From CANLBN01 sp050633525 (GTDB taxonomy: Bacteria; Pseudomonadota; Gammaproteobacteria; Pseudomonadales; Cellvibrionaceae): a stretch of DNA of 64,000 nt. Each line of letters starts with the position of its first letter. The first letter of the stretch is position 1. Positions 15,926 through 25,132 of this stretch are shown piece by piece. The translations under genes were made by a program, and so were the position numbers. The DNA lies in assembly GCA_050633525.1 (NCBI GenBank), contig JBOEGR010000025.1, positions 1-64,000 on the forward strand, read 5' to 3'. The notes below the pieces were generated by a model, which saw only the letters and a list, made by a program, of their open reading frames with translations, was not told the DNA's origin and did no database searches.

Positions 15926-17323
15926 TTACTTATCAATCGTAATACTTCGAAACAGAGGTGAGCCCCGTCGTATCACTCTCACTGGCTGTGGTTTATTTAC
16001 AGGTAAGGAACGCTCAATCTTTCTGAAACGCTTCACTGAGCTAATTTCATCAAAACCTAACTGCACTAATATATCATCTGGCTCTAAACCTGCATCGGCA
16101 GCGGGGCTGTTAGGCGATACTTGCTTAATAAGCACACCATCAGTACCTGCCGAACGCTTCATCTCTGATGTCATTTCCTCGACGACTAAACCCAATCTTG
16201 TTTCAGCGGGCTCCGGCTGCGTAGACGATGTCACAGTAGCCGCACCTGAATTGTCTCGCGTCCCAACGGTAACATCGATTGTACGCCTCTTACCTTTGCG
16301 GATGATCTTCACAGGCACTGTGCTTCCAGCTCTAACAGGACCCACAACATAAGGCAGGTCAGATGAAGTCGCAATATCGCGGCCATTGAACGTTAATATA
16401 ATGTCGCCTACTTTCAAACCGCTGCGCTCTGCAGGGCCATTCGGCTCCATTTGAGCAACCAACGCACCTTGTGGTTTTTTCAAGCCGAAAGATAAGGCGA
16501 GGTCTTTATCGACATCCTGAATAACGACACCTAACCATCCACGGTCAACCTTACCCGTTTGCTTTAATTGTTCGACAACATCTTTGGCTAGGTTAGAAGG
16601 AATCGCAAATGACAAACCAATTGAACCACCTGAACGGGTATAAATTTGAGAATTAATACCAACCACATCACCCTCTAAATTAAAGAGAGGGCCACCCGAG
16701 TTACCGGGATTAATAGCCACATCGGTTTGAATAAAGGGAACATAGTTTTGTCTACCTTCTCCAGGAATACTACGGCCGATAGCACTGATGATACCAGCGG
16801 TAACAGAGTAATCTAAACCGAATGGTGAACCGATCGCTAACACCCATTCACCTACTCTTGCTTTATCTGAATTTGCTAGTCGTAAAAAAGGTAAGTTTTT
16901 TTCTTTGATTTTCAATAAGGCCAGATCAGATTGTGGGTCTGTACCTACAATTTCAGCATCATACTCACGTCGGTCAATAAGACGAACAAAAACATCCGTA
17001 GCACCTTCTACCACATGATTATTAGTGAGAATGTACCCATCAGCAGAAATTAAGAAACCCGATCCCGCAGCGCGAGACTCTCTTTCAGGCATTTGCCTAG
17101 GATCAAAAAAATGTCTGAAGATTTCAGGAACATTTTCAGGAATTTCTGCCTGAGGTTGATTAGAGCGCTTATTTTTTGTTTCTGCTGTAATTTTTACAAC
17201 AGCAGGCGATTTCTCTTCGATTAAATCGGTAAAATCGGGAAAAGATCTTGCTTGTGCAGCGGATGTAAATACTATCATTAGCAATAAGCCAGTTAGAAAC
17301 TGATAGGACTGGTTCATTCGCAT
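15926..17323 (-). CDS. mucD: periplasmic serine endoprotease, DegP/DegQ (MucD) family
   Basis: A 465-residue HtrA protease with an N-terminal signal peptide ending near AQA. The catalytic triad is His103 (NNHVVEGA), Asp133 (QSDLALL) and Ser209 (GNSGGPL). Two PDZ domains follow (about 255-345 and 375-460). It degrades misfolded envelope proteins. Its position at the end of the rpoE-rseABC block is the Pseudomonas algU-mucABCD arrangement. I saw no separate sigma-E site in the 106 bp upstream, so it may be read with rseC. Confidence 0.94.
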   Translation of the reverse strand: MRMNQSYQFLTGLLLMIVFTSAAQARSFPDFTDLIEEKSPAVVKITAETKNKRSNQPQAEIPENVPEIFRHFFDPRQMPERESRAAGSGFLISADGYILTNNHVVEGATDVFVRLIDRREYDAEIVGTDPQSDLALLKIKEKNLPFLRLANSDKARVGEWVLAIGSPFGLDYSVTAGIISAIGRSIPGEGRQNYVPFIQTDVAINPGNSGGPLFNLEGDVVGINSQIYTRSGGSIGLSFAIPSNLAKDVVEQLKQTGKVDRGWLGVVIQDVDKDLALSFGLKKPQGALVAQMEPNGPAERSGLKVGDIILTFNGRDIATSSDLPYVVGPVRAGSTVPVKIIRKGKRRTIDVTVGTRDNSGAATVTSSTQPEPAETRLGLVVEEMTSEMKRSAGTDGVLIKQVSPNSPAADAGLEPDDILVQLGFDEISSVKRFRKIERSLPVNKPQPVRVIRRGSPLFRSITIDK

Positions 17324-17429
17324 AATTACTTTCCTCTTAACTATTTCTTTTGGTATTACTTTGAGTGTTTTTCATTTATAAAGACCCCTTATAGAAGACT
17401 TGGTTTCAAAATAGTTTTAAAAAACACAT

Positions 17430-17900
17430 TTAATTAATATGAATCGTTTGAGTTAATTCATTTTCGACTAAGAATGCTTGATAACGCTCATCATTACGAT
17501 GAAGATAGCTATACAATCTAATCAATAGGCAAGATGAAAAAAAGCCAAATAATCCTGCCAAGATGACTAGCGCATCACTATATTGATATGTATGGACGAC
17601 TCCGCTAAAAACAAGTAAAAAAATGAGCGGCACTAAATAAAGTAATAAAGAGCCTTTAACAACAATATCATTGGGGATACCAATAGTGACAGAGTCATTC
17701 AATTGATAGGAATATTGAGCGCCCTCTTTTAAGGGAATGCGCATGTAACTAGGCTGTACCCCTATTTTTTGTAATAGTGTTTGACCGCAACCTTTTTCTG
17801 CAACGCATGAACCACAAGTAGAACGCTTTATGGTTTCCACCCAAAGAGCATCTTCTTTTATATCAACTATACGGCCTGTTTCTTTTAACATCTTCAACAC
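17430..17900 (-). CDS. rseC: SoxR-reducing/RseC-family membrane protein (MucC)
   Basis: A 156-residue inner-membrane protein. The N-terminal Cys motif CGSCVAEKGCG (about residues 29-39) may hold an Fe-S centre. Two transmembrane helices follow (about 83-103 and 108-128). RseC family members modulate the RpoE response and contribute to SoxR reduction. It sits between rseB and mucD, in the conserved order. Confidence 0.9.
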   Translation of the reverse strand: MLKMLKETGRIVDIKEDALWVETIKRSTCGSCVAEKGCGQTLLQKIGVQPSYMRIPLKEGAQYSYQLNDSVTIGIPNDIVVKGSLLLYLVPLIFLLVFSGVVHTYQYSDALVILAGLFGFFSSCLLIRLYSYLHRNDERYQAFLVENELTQTIHIN

Positions 17901-17943
17901 TTAACAAATAATTAAAGCCATAAATAAATGGCATTTGGTTACC

Positions 17944-19065
17944 TTACTTTAAGGCTCTGACTGATACCGCTATTTTACGTGCCGTAGCCGTTGGCACCTC
18001 ACCAACAACGGCGATACTACGTCCCGGTTGAGAAGACACTGGAGTAACAACGGCCACCGTGGCACCATGTCTCGCGGTGGCTTTTGATAAACTATTTGAT
18101 TCTGAACTTACAATAAAAACAGAGACAGAAACCAAACCATCGGCAAAAATTAATACTTGCTCACCTTGAGCTGTTACTCTATTGCCGACCGACTCAAACC
18201 CTTCAGGCAACCAATTGACCGACCATGCAGGTGTAAACTGTCTAGAATAGCAAGGGTCTACTTCGGGCACTCGCCAAGAATAATTACTGCCTTCAGCCAG
18301 CTCTTTTTCTGCCTCAAGAAAATCTATCGATACTGTCTGCATACGCTCAATAATAGCGTCTTTGTAATAAGTGACTGCCTTTAACACTAAGCCTGTTTGT
18401 TTATCCACACTATATCGGTAACCGTAGCGAAATTCATCTTTGGGCACAATGTCGAAAATAATTGCTTGGCGGTTTGCTATTCGCTCTAGTGCTACCGTTT
18501 TTAACTGATAAGCTGACAGAGAAGATGACTCAATTGTTGTCGGCCAAAGCCCCCATCGAGTCGCGCCTTGAGCACAAGCAGATAAGTTTTGTTTACGTAT
18601 TACTTCACGTTTAGGGCCATCCATAAACATCAATTGCTGATGAACAACATTATCTTCTACAAGATGCAATAACTTATACGTTGTAATAAAACCGTTAGCT
18701 TCATAGGTTAATAAACTTTGATGGCTGATATTTTTATTGGCTGTAGACAAGACAGAAAACAAGGCTTGTATTGAATCAATAATAATTTCTTGCTGGTCAG
18801 CTGGTTCAAAAAACTCATCTTCAAAACTACTGGCTTGCTGATCATCAGTATCCTCATTGACATTGTCACTGAGATCTTCCATTAAGATAGGCTTGTCTGA
18901 ACCTGCTTCATCGACAATATTTTTTTCAACCGCGCTACTAATAGAACTATCAGTAGAGCTATTAATAGGGCTATCAACGAGTTGTTCAGTACTAGACGCC
19001 CCATCTGCCAATACACTGGTAGAAGCAAAAAGCAAAAAGAAGAAAGAAAGAAGTGATGTCTGCAT
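17944..19065 (-). CDS. rseB: sigma-E regulatory protein RseB (MucB)
   Basis: A 373-residue periplasmic protein that binds RseA and shields it from DegS-type cleavage, sensing mislocalised lipoproteins and LPS. The signal peptide ends near VLA. The MucB/RseB fold is seen from about residue 95 (QALFSVLSTANKNISHQSLLTYEANG...). The C-terminal domain is at about 270-373 (TPAWSVNWLPEGFESVG). Between the signal peptide and the fold lies an unusual acidic Ser/Asp/Glu-rich linker of about 70 residues. Confidence 0.92.
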   Translation of the reverse strand: MQTSLLSFFFLLFASTSVLADGASSTEQLVDSPINSSTDSSISSAVEKNIVDEAGSDKPILMEDLSDNVNEDTDDQQASSFEDEFFEPADQQEIIIDSIQALFSVLSTANKNISHQSLLTYEANGFITTYKLLHLVEDNVVHQQLMFMDGPKREVIRKQNLSACAQGATRWGLWPTTIESSSLSAYQLKTVALERIANRQAIIFDIVPKDEFRYGYRYSVDKQTGLVLKAVTYYKDAIIERMQTVSIDFLEAEKELAEGSNYSWRVPEVDPCYSRQFTPAWSVNWLPEGFESVGNRVTAQGEQVLIFADGLVSVSVFIVSSESNSLSKATARHGATVAVVTPVSSQPGRSIAVVGEVPTATARKIAVSVRALK

Positions 19066-19156
19066 GATACGAAGAAGCCCGAACCTAGAATGGTAACGGG
19101 CTAATGGTACTATTATGAGAAAGGATATGGGAGAAAAATCGCTAATTAAACAGCAA

Positions 19157-19834
19157 CTATTGCTCTGCGTCAGGCACTCTTACATAAGGCAAAACGCCTT
19201 GCTGAGTATTTTGTGAGCCATCTTGTGCATGCTCTAACATCAAGCGATTAATTTCACCTTCCATTTTTTGCAATTGTTCTTGAGTCGCTTCGTTAATCAC
19301 AATTGGCTTTTGCTGCTCAGAAGGCGCTTGATTACCCACTGCTCTTACAGATGTTTCCGGTCCAAAGTTAGGGTTACTAGCAATAGCACCTGGCGTATTG
19401 GTGATGGGGGAAGGAGTGGTTGCTATTGCACCACCCGTTTCTGTTGGGGCAAACTGTACCCCGACTACCACGGCACCAGCAACTGAAGCAGCAACAGCAA
19501 AACGGCCTAAATTGGGCCAAAAGGCAGATTTTTCTTTCTTTTTCGTGCTAGCAGAAGAATACGTTGGCTCATCCGCTATAGCTGCAGATATAGAAGCAGA
19601 GAAATCCATACTACTCTGTAGCTCAACTTCCCCTTTCATAGCATCACTTGCAAGGTGGTAACGCATCCAACGCTCATCGATTGACTCTTTATCTGCTTCA
19701 CTCGACTTTAAGATGCGACGAAGCTCCATTTCAGTAGCTTCACCATCCATTAACGCGGATAGAGATTCACTCAATTGCTGTTTAGATGAGTACTCTTGTT
19801 TTGATGGAGACTGTTTAGACATAAAGGTTACCAA
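19157..19834 (-). CDS. rseA: anti-sigma-E factor RseA (MucA)
   Basis: A 225-residue membrane anti-sigma factor. The N-terminal cytoplasmic ASD (residues about 20-85: ESLSALMDGEATEMELRRIL...RWMRYHLASDAMKG) binds RpoE. One transmembrane helix (about 105-125) and a Pro/Ala/Thr-rich periplasmic region follow. It lies downstream of rpoE with a 143-bp gap, which is longer than usual and contains a sigma-E-like promoter candidate. Confidence 0.93.
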   Translation of the reverse strand: MVTFMSKQSPSKQEYSSKQQLSESLSALMDGEATEMELRRILKSSEADKESIDERWMRYHLASDAMKGEVELQSSMDFSASISAAIADEPTYSSASTKKKEKSAFWPNLGRFAVAASVAGAVVVGVQFAPTETGGAIATTPSPITNTPGAIASNPNFGPETSVRAVGNQAPSEQQKPIVINEATQEQLQKMEGEINRLMLEHAQDGSQNTQQGVLPYVRVPDAEQ

Positions 19835-19860
19835 AATTGCTAAGTGTACGGGTTCAGGTT

Positions 19861-19887
19861 TATGACTTGCTTTTTATGACAAAGTTC
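19861..19887 (-). promoter_or_regulatory. possible sigma-E promoter upstream of rseA
   Basis: On the minus strand an exact GAACTT (19887-19882) is followed after 16 bp by TCATA (19865-19861). The -35 and the spacing match the sigma-E/AlgU consensus. The -10 matches only partly. It lies in the unusually long rpoE-rseA gap and would give the anti-sigma gene its own feedback promoter. Confidence 0.4.
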
Positions 19888-19977
19888 ACAAAAAACAAAA
19901 AAAACTTCACTATATTATTATTACCAATAAATTCAATTACTTAAGGCCAATCAAAATACCGTAAGCCAATGACAATA

Positions 19978-20586
19978 TTATGCCATCAAAGGCTGCACTA
20001 CCTTATCAATCGCTTCCCTAGCGCGAAATATCCTAGAACGTACTGTCCCAACTGGGCACTTCATGATATCGGCTATTTCTTCGTAGCTCAAACCATCCAT
20101 CTCTCTTAAAGTGACGGCAGTCCTTAAGTCTTCTGGTAAACCTTGGATAGAAGACTCAACAGCTGATTGCAGTTGATCACAAAACAAACTACTTTCAGGC
20201 GTATCAAAATCTTGTAAGCTATCATTTCCAACAAAATGCTCAGCATCTTCGATATCAACATCGGTAGCCGGTGGCCGACGACCACGAGAGATTAGGTGAT
20301 TTTTCGCTGTGTTAATTGCTATGCGGTACATCCAAGTATAAAAAGCACTGTCGCCACGAAAATTTTCTAAGGCCCGATATGCCTTAATAAAGGCTTCTTG
20401 GACAACATCTTGCACATCTGCTGAATCGCGCACATAGCGATGCACAACAGAAATAATCTTATGTTGGTATTTAAGAACGAGTAGGTCAAATGCTCTTTTG
20501 TCCCCTTGCTGTACCCTTTCAACTAATTGTTGATCAGTACTCGGCGCATTATCTTTCTTACTGCTTTGCGCTGTTGACGCGACCAT
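19978..20586 (-). CDS. rpoE: extracytoplasmic-function sigma factor RpoE (AlgU)
   Basis: A 202-residue ECF sigma factor. Region 2 (DLLVLKYQHKIISVVHRYVRDSADVQDVVQEAFIKAYRAL) and region 4 (LREMDGLSYEEIADIMKCPVGTVRSRIFRARE) are typical of the RpoE/AlgU group. It directs the envelope-stress regulon and is held by RseA. It is divergent from nadB, as in E. coli and Pseudomonas, and has an autoregulatory promoter at 20669-20695. Confidence 0.97.
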   Translation of the reverse strand: MVASTAQSSKKDNAPSTDQQLVERVQQGDKRAFDLLVLKYQHKIISVVHRYVRDSADVQDVVQEAFIKAYRALENFRGDSAFYTWMYRIAINTAKNHLISRGRRPPATDVDIEDAEHFVGNDSLQDFDTPESSLFCDQLQSAVESSIQGLPEDLRTAVTLREMDGLSYEEIADIMKCPVGTVRSRIFRAREAIDKVVQPLMA

Positions 20587-20668
20587 GGATGCTCCCTAGC
20601 ATAACTTTGTTTTCTGTTTTTAGTGTTTGTTTTCAATCGATTGGCGACTTAAAATAGTTGGCCGCACT

Positions 20669-20695
20669 TCCGACACAATTATTTCAGATAAGTTC
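20669..20695 (-). promoter_or_regulatory. sigma-E autoregulatory promoter of rpoE
   Basis: On the minus strand GAACTT (20695-20690), a 16-bp spacer and TCGGA (20673-20669). It matches the sigma-E/AlgU consensus GAACTT-N16-TCtgA with one difference. It lies about 83 bp upstream of the rpoE start. Confidence 0.75.
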
Positions 20696-20756
20696 CAAGG
20701 TGATATACTCTGGAATCTCCAAACTCTTTTAAATTCAATTACGTAGTAGTCTACCA

Positions 20757-22382
20757 ATGAATATGCATTTTCGTCACGACATTCTTGTTATTGGCAGCGG
20801 AGCGGCAGGTTTAGCCTTAGCTTTAAACCTGTCCGAAGTTGGCCGCATTGCCGTACTCAGCAAAAACCGTCTCAAAGATGGCTCGACTTGGTACGCTCAA
20901 GGTGGTATTGCGGCTGTATTAGATGATAAAGACTCTATAGAAGCTCATGTCAAAGACACCTTAGATGCTGGCGCTGGTTTATGTCACCAAGATGCTGTGA
21001 AATTTACGGTTGAAAATAGCAAAGAGGCCATTCAATGGCTAGTCGATCAGGGAGTTAGCTTTACCCGTACAGAAGACGATAACGATTACCACCTCACCAA
21101 AGAGGGAGGCCATAGCCACCGCCGCATCATTCATAGCGCTGACGCCACCGGCAAAGCTGTGCACAGTACTCTAATTGAGCGTATTCGCGAATCTAAGAAT
21201 GTCGACCTATTTGAACAACATATTGCCATTGACTTGATTCATCAAGCCGATGCCAATAGCCGGCGCCTGCGCTGCAGCGGCGCTTACGTCTATGACCGTG
21301 AAAGTGACAAAGTATGCACCTTCCAAGCAAAAGTAGTCATTCTCGCAACGGGGGGTGCCAGTAAAGCTTATCTCTATACCAGTAATCCAGATGGTGCCAG
21401 TGGAGACGGTATCGCCATGGCATGGCGAGCTGGATGCAGGGTAGCCAACATGGAGTTTAATCAGTTCCATCCGACCTGCCTCTATCACCCTAAAGCAAAA
21501 ACCCTACTGATGACAGAAGCCTTACGAGGCGAAGGGGCTCATCTAACATTGCCTAGCGGCGAACGTTTTATGCACCGCTTCGATAAGCAAAAAGAATTAG
21601 CTCCTAGGGATATCGTGGCACGCGCAATCGACCACGAAATAAAACGACTAGGTTGTGACCACCTGTATTTGGATATCAGTCACAAGCCCGCTGAGTTTAT
21701 CGATGAACACTTCCCTAATGTGAAAAAAAGCTGCCTACAATATGGGATTGACATCACCAAAGACCCCATCCCTGTCGTCCCCGCCGCACACTATACTTGT
21801 GGCGGAATTATGGTTGACGATAACGGCCAAACTGACTTACTAAACTTATACGCTATTGGCGAGACCTCCTTTACCGGTTTGCATGGCGCCAACCGTATGG
21901 CCAGTAACTCATTACTAGAATGTATTGTTTACGCAAGGTCTGCGGCGCTGCATATCAAACACAATATCGCTAATATTCCCGAAATGGACACCCCCAAACA
22001 TTGGGATTCATCACGAGTCACCAACTCAGACGAAGATGTTGTCATATCTCATAACTGGGATGAGCTTAGGCGTTTTATGTGGGATTATGTCGGTATTGTT
22101 AGAACACAAAAAAGGCTGGAACGAGCCCAACATAGAATCAAACTACTACAACGCGAGATAGCGGAATACTATAATAACTACAAAGTAGGTAATGACTTAA
22201 TTGAATTACGCAACCTAGCAACGGTTGCTCAACTGATTATTCGCTCTGCAATGGAGCGCAAAGAAAGCCGTGGCTTACACTACTCGCTTGATTTCCCAGA
22301 CCTAGGACGCGTCGCTCGAGATACTATATTAGTACCCACTAATTTCGCAGCGCAAAATGTGATAGTGGATAAAATAGTTTGA
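20757..22382 (+). CDS. nadB: L-aspartate oxidase
   Basis: A 541-residue flavoenzyme that oxidises L-aspartate to iminoaspartate, the first step of de novo NAD synthesis. The Rossmann FAD motif is GSGAAGLALAL (about residues 13-23). Also visible are STWYAQGGIAAV and the active-site GGHSHRRIIHSADATGKAVH. The flavin-binding end is ETSFTGLHGANRMASNSLLEC. The C-terminal helical domain carries AQHRIKLL and RESRGLHY-like features. Divergent from rpoE. Confidence 0.97.
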   Translation: MNMHFRHDILVIGSGAAGLALALNLSEVGRIAVLSKNRLKDGSTWYAQGGIAAVLDDKDSIEAHVKDTLDAGAGLCHQDAVKFTVENSKEAIQWLVDQGVSFTRTEDDNDYHLTKEGGHSHRRIIHSADATGKAVHSTLIERIRESKNVDLFEQHIAIDLIHQADANSRRLRCSGAYVYDRESDKVCTFQAKVVILATGGASKAYLYTSNPDGASGDGIAMAWRAGCRVANMEFNQFHPTCLYHPKAKTLLMTEALRGEGAHLTLPSGERFMHRFDKQKELAPRDIVARAIDHEIKRLGCDHLYLDISHKPAEFIDEHFPNVKKSCLQYGIDITKDPIPVVPAAHYTCGGIMVDDNGQTDLLNLYAIGETSFTGLHGANRMASNSLLECIVYARSAALHIKHNIANIPEMDTPKHWDSSRVTNSDEDVVISHNWDELRRFMWDYVGIVRTQKRLERAQHRIKLLQREIAEYYNNYKVGNDLIELRNLATVAQLIIRSAMERKESRGLHYSLDFPDLGRVARDTILVPTNFAAQNVIVDKIV

Positions 22383-22421
22383 TCTTATCTCCAGCAGCAA
22401 GGCTACTCAAAAACAAGCCAC

Positions 22422-22946
22422 TCATAAGAAGTATTTAGCGACTATACGGATGTGCCTAAAATTGCTGGTACTGTCCGATTGCTTGTGTCGACAACTATCA
22501 GGAAAAATAGGGAAAAAAGTAGATTTCCCCTGAGAACTCTCGGTATAAAAAATGATTAGATATCGGGACCAATAGTAACAGCGCTTAATAGCAAAAAAGT
22601 CGACCTTGTCTCTCTCATTATAGAAAAACCAAAGCCCATCTTGAGATTGCTGTAATCGATAAATAGGAAATCGAAGCCAAGCGGTAAAATAGAAATACCC
22701 ATGAGCAATGAGTGTTGCTATGCCCAAGGCCAACCACAAAACGTCAATACGACTTAAAAAAATGGCGATCGTTGCTATAAGATGCAACAAAAGCACCATG
22801 GCCAACAGGAAGTAAGAAGGACTGATCCGTACGAGTTGAGCGCCAATAGGGTTTGAGCTAACGCTATTTTTATAGCACCCAAACTTAGAGTAAGAGCTAT
22901 TAACGCCGCTATCTTTTGTGAGTGGTATTTTCTTCTGTATGTTCAC
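22422..22946 (-). CDS. YgfX/CptA-family inner-membrane protein
   Basis: A 174-residue protein with two hydrophobic helices (about 45-65 and 68-88) and a soluble C-terminus containing AWLRFPIYRLQQSQDGLWFF. This fits the short YgfX family that is almost always encoded with SdhE. It begins at GTG (22946), overlapping the sdhE end by about 38 bases. In E. coli YgfX has been described as a membrane protein antagonising cytoskeletal proteins (CptA). Function here is uncertain. Confidence 0.7.
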   Translation of the reverse strand: MNIQKKIPLTKDSGVNSSYSKFGCYKNSVSSNPIGAQLVRISPSYFLLAMVLLLHLIATIAIFLSRIDVLWLALGIATLIAHGYFYFTAWLRFPIYRLQQSQDGLWFFYNERDKVDFFAIKRCYYWSRYLIIFYTESSQGKSTFFPIFPDSCRHKQSDSTSNFRHIRIVAKYFL

Positions 22947-23166
22947 GAATAACCTGCACTATCCTTAGCAGCTCGGGATCACTAGGATCCTGACGTTTTA
23001 AAAACCAAGTAAAAAGATCTTGATCTTGCTCTTCCAGCAAAAGCTGATAACGCTTTTGATCCGCCTCGTCTAATACCGGGTACGTATTCTCAACAAAAGG
23101 CTGTAATATCAGATCCAACTCAAGCATGCCTCTGCGGCTGCCCCATAGTAAACGGTTTTTTTCCAT
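22909..23166 (-). CDS. sdhE: succinate dehydrogenase FAD assembly factor SdhE
   Basis: An 85-residue protein with the invariant RRGMLELD (RGxxE) motif that promotes covalent flavinylation of SdhA. The helix block DLFTWFLKRQDPSDPELLRIVQVIREH is family-typical. The ATG at 23166 gives the normal N-terminus (MEKNRLLWGSRRGM). The longer reading would use TTG at 23193. It overlaps ygfX, as in the E. coli ygfYX pair, and is divergent from ygfZ. Confidence 0.93.
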   Translation of the reverse strand: MEKNRLLWGSRRGMLELDLILQPFVENTYPVLDEADQKRYQLLLEEQDQDLFTWFLKRQDPSDPELLRIVQVIREHTEENTTHKR

Positions 23167-23238
23167 AGTTGGTTTTCTGCTGTTTATTTTCAAAAGATTA
23201 ACCCCATTATAACCTCAATTGTGGGTTAACATCACTCA

Positions 23239-24228
23239 ATGAATTTATCTTTTCAAAAACACTATGTCGGAAACACTATGAATGCACAAATAGAAAACCC
23301 ATTAATCGATATTAGTGACTATGGGGTATTACTTGCCAAAGGGCCAGATGCTAAAAAATTTCTACAAGGCCAAGTGACCTGCGATATAGATGCCCTCTCC
23401 TTTTCCGAAGGGGAAAATCAAAGTAACCTAGGCGCTCATTGCACCCACAAAGGCAGGATGTTATTCAGCTTTAGAGCATTACAAGTAGGCGAAGATACCA
23501 TTGCACTTAGCATGCCTAAAGAAGTCATTCCCCATGCACTAGAGTGTTTAAAAAAGTACAGCGTGTTCTCAAAAGTAGAATTGAGTGATGCCAGTGATGA
23601 TTATCGTATCTTGGGTATCACTGATATTACAGCGCTAGGCGACAGTAACATCAAAGCATATTTTCCTAATCCACCTGAAACCCTTGGCTATGCTACGCAT
23701 CATAAAGGGCTGCATCTTATCCGTGTTAGCGAAAAGCGCTATGAATGCTGGATCAATAAGGAAGAAGTTTCCACTGTAGAAGCACTGCTCACCACATCTG
23801 ACCAAAACCTGTGGCACGCCCTAAATATCGCTGATGGTATCGGTGAAATTAGAACAGAAACTATCGAAGAATTTATCCCCCAAATGCTGAATTATCAACT
23901 CATTGGCAATGGGATTAGCTTTAAAAAAGGTTGTTATACTGGACAAGAAGTGGTTGCTAGAATGCACTACCTAGGCAAGCTAAAGAAACACATGTATCGC
24001 TTCAGCAGTACACAGACTCAGCCTATCGCTCCCGGTGCCCCTCTCTTCTCCCCTGATTCGAAACAAGCTATTGGCCATGTGGTCATCAGCGCCAAAGTGG
24101 ATGACGGGCAAGAGCTACTCGCGGTGGTAACGGAACAGGCCTTAAACGACGACAAGGTATATGCAGAAGAAGATTGCCAGCATAAACTCAATGCATTAAT
24201 GCTGCCCTATGCTATAACTAATGAATAA
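23239..24228 (+). CDS. ygfZ: tRNA-modifying/Fe-S cluster protein YgfZ (GcvT-like)
   Basis: A 329-residue folate-binding protein needed for some [4Fe-4S] enzymes such as MiaB. The invariant KGCYTGQEVVAR motif is at about residues 230-241, and KKYSVFSKV earlier is also family-typical. The start may be ATG 23239 or ATG 23278. The latter is closer to the usual N-terminus. Confidence 0.93.
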   Translation: MNLSFQKHYVGNTMNAQIENPLIDISDYGVLLAKGPDAKKFLQGQVTCDIDALSFSEGENQSNLGAHCTHKGRMLFSFRALQVGEDTIALSMPKEVIPHALECLKKYSVFSKVELSDASDDYRILGITDITALGDSNIKAYFPNPPETLGYATHHKGLHLIRVSEKRYECWINKEEVSTVEALLTTSDQNLWHALNIADGIGEIRTETIEEFIPQMLNYQLIGNGISFKKGCYTGQEVVARMHYLGKLKKHMYRFSSTQTQPIAPGAPLFSPDSKQAIGHVVISAKVDDGQELLAVVTEQALNDDKVYAEEDCQHKLNALMLPYAITNE

Positions 24229-24272
24229 GGTTTACATATGAAATAGCAATCTATCTATGAGCAACACTCATT

Positions 24273-25109
24273 ATGAGCAATATAGTCGAGCAAGTTAGTC
24301 ACGAAATTATCGATGCCATTAAAAAAGATCAACTAGTTTTACCGACACTTCCCGAAGTGGCCTTGCGCGTAAGAGATGTCGCCGAAGACCCAGATGCCAG
24401 CCTAGATGACTTGGGAAAAGTGATCAGCAATGACCCCGCTCTCAGTGCTCGTATTATCAAAGTAGCCAACAGCCCTATATTTCGTGCCGCACAAGAGATT
24501 CGAGATTTAAAAATGGCCTTAATGCGCCTTGGTATGGAGTATACAGCCAATATAGCGACAGGGCTGGCCATGGAACAAATGTTTCAAGCAACCTCTAGTA
24601 TTGTTGATCGACGCATGCGCGAAGTATGGCAACGCTCTAGCGAGATTGCAGGCATGTGTCACGTTTTATGCCGCCATCGTACCCAACTACGTCCCGATCA
24701 AGCCACACTCGGCGGCCTAACACATCAAATTGGTGTATTGCCAATTTTAACCTTTGCTGAAGAACACCCCGTCTTATTAAAAGACAGCTTTTCACTCGAC
24801 ACTGTCATCAAAAAAATTCACCCTGTCATTGGTAACACTATATTAAAGAAATGGGAGTTTCCAAAAGAGCTTCAGCGAGTACCAAGTGACCATTTAATAT
24901 TTGATCGCGATATACCGAAAGCTGACTATGCCGATATTGTCACCGTCGCCATGCTACAAAGTTATATGGGCTCGGAAGGAGATCTGGGGGATACAGACTA
25001 CCAAAGCGTAAGATCTTTCGAACGCCTTGGCTTAGAAGCGGACAGCCATATTGAATCCACTGACCTCAGTGAAGAAATGGAAGCAGCAACTCAACTATTA
25101 AGTAGCTAA
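24273..25109 (+). CDS. HDOD-domain signalling protein
   Basis: A 278-residue protein made almost entirely of an HDOD domain. Visible pieces are LPTLPEVALRVRDVAEDPDASLDDLGKVISNDPALSARIIKVANSP, LKMALMRLG and a C-terminal HPVIGNTILKKWEFPKEL. HDOD proteins are HD-related but lack the metal-binding HD pair and act in signalling. No partner output domain is present. It follows ygfZ with a 44-bp gap. Confidence 0.88.
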   Translation: MSNIVEQVSHEIIDAIKKDQLVLPTLPEVALRVRDVAEDPDASLDDLGKVISNDPALSARIIKVANSPIFRAAQEIRDLKMALMRLGMEYTANIATGLAMEQMFQATSSIVDRRMREVWQRSSEIAGMCHVLCRHRTQLRPDQATLGGLTHQIGVLPILTFAEEHPVLLKDSFSLDTVIKKIHPVIGNTILKKWEFPKELQRVPSDHLIFDRDIPKADYADIVTVAMLQSYMGSEGDLGDTDYQSVRSFERLGLEADSHIESTDLSEEMEAATQLLSS

Positions 25110-25132
25110 CAACTCTAGCCTTAACAATATTA

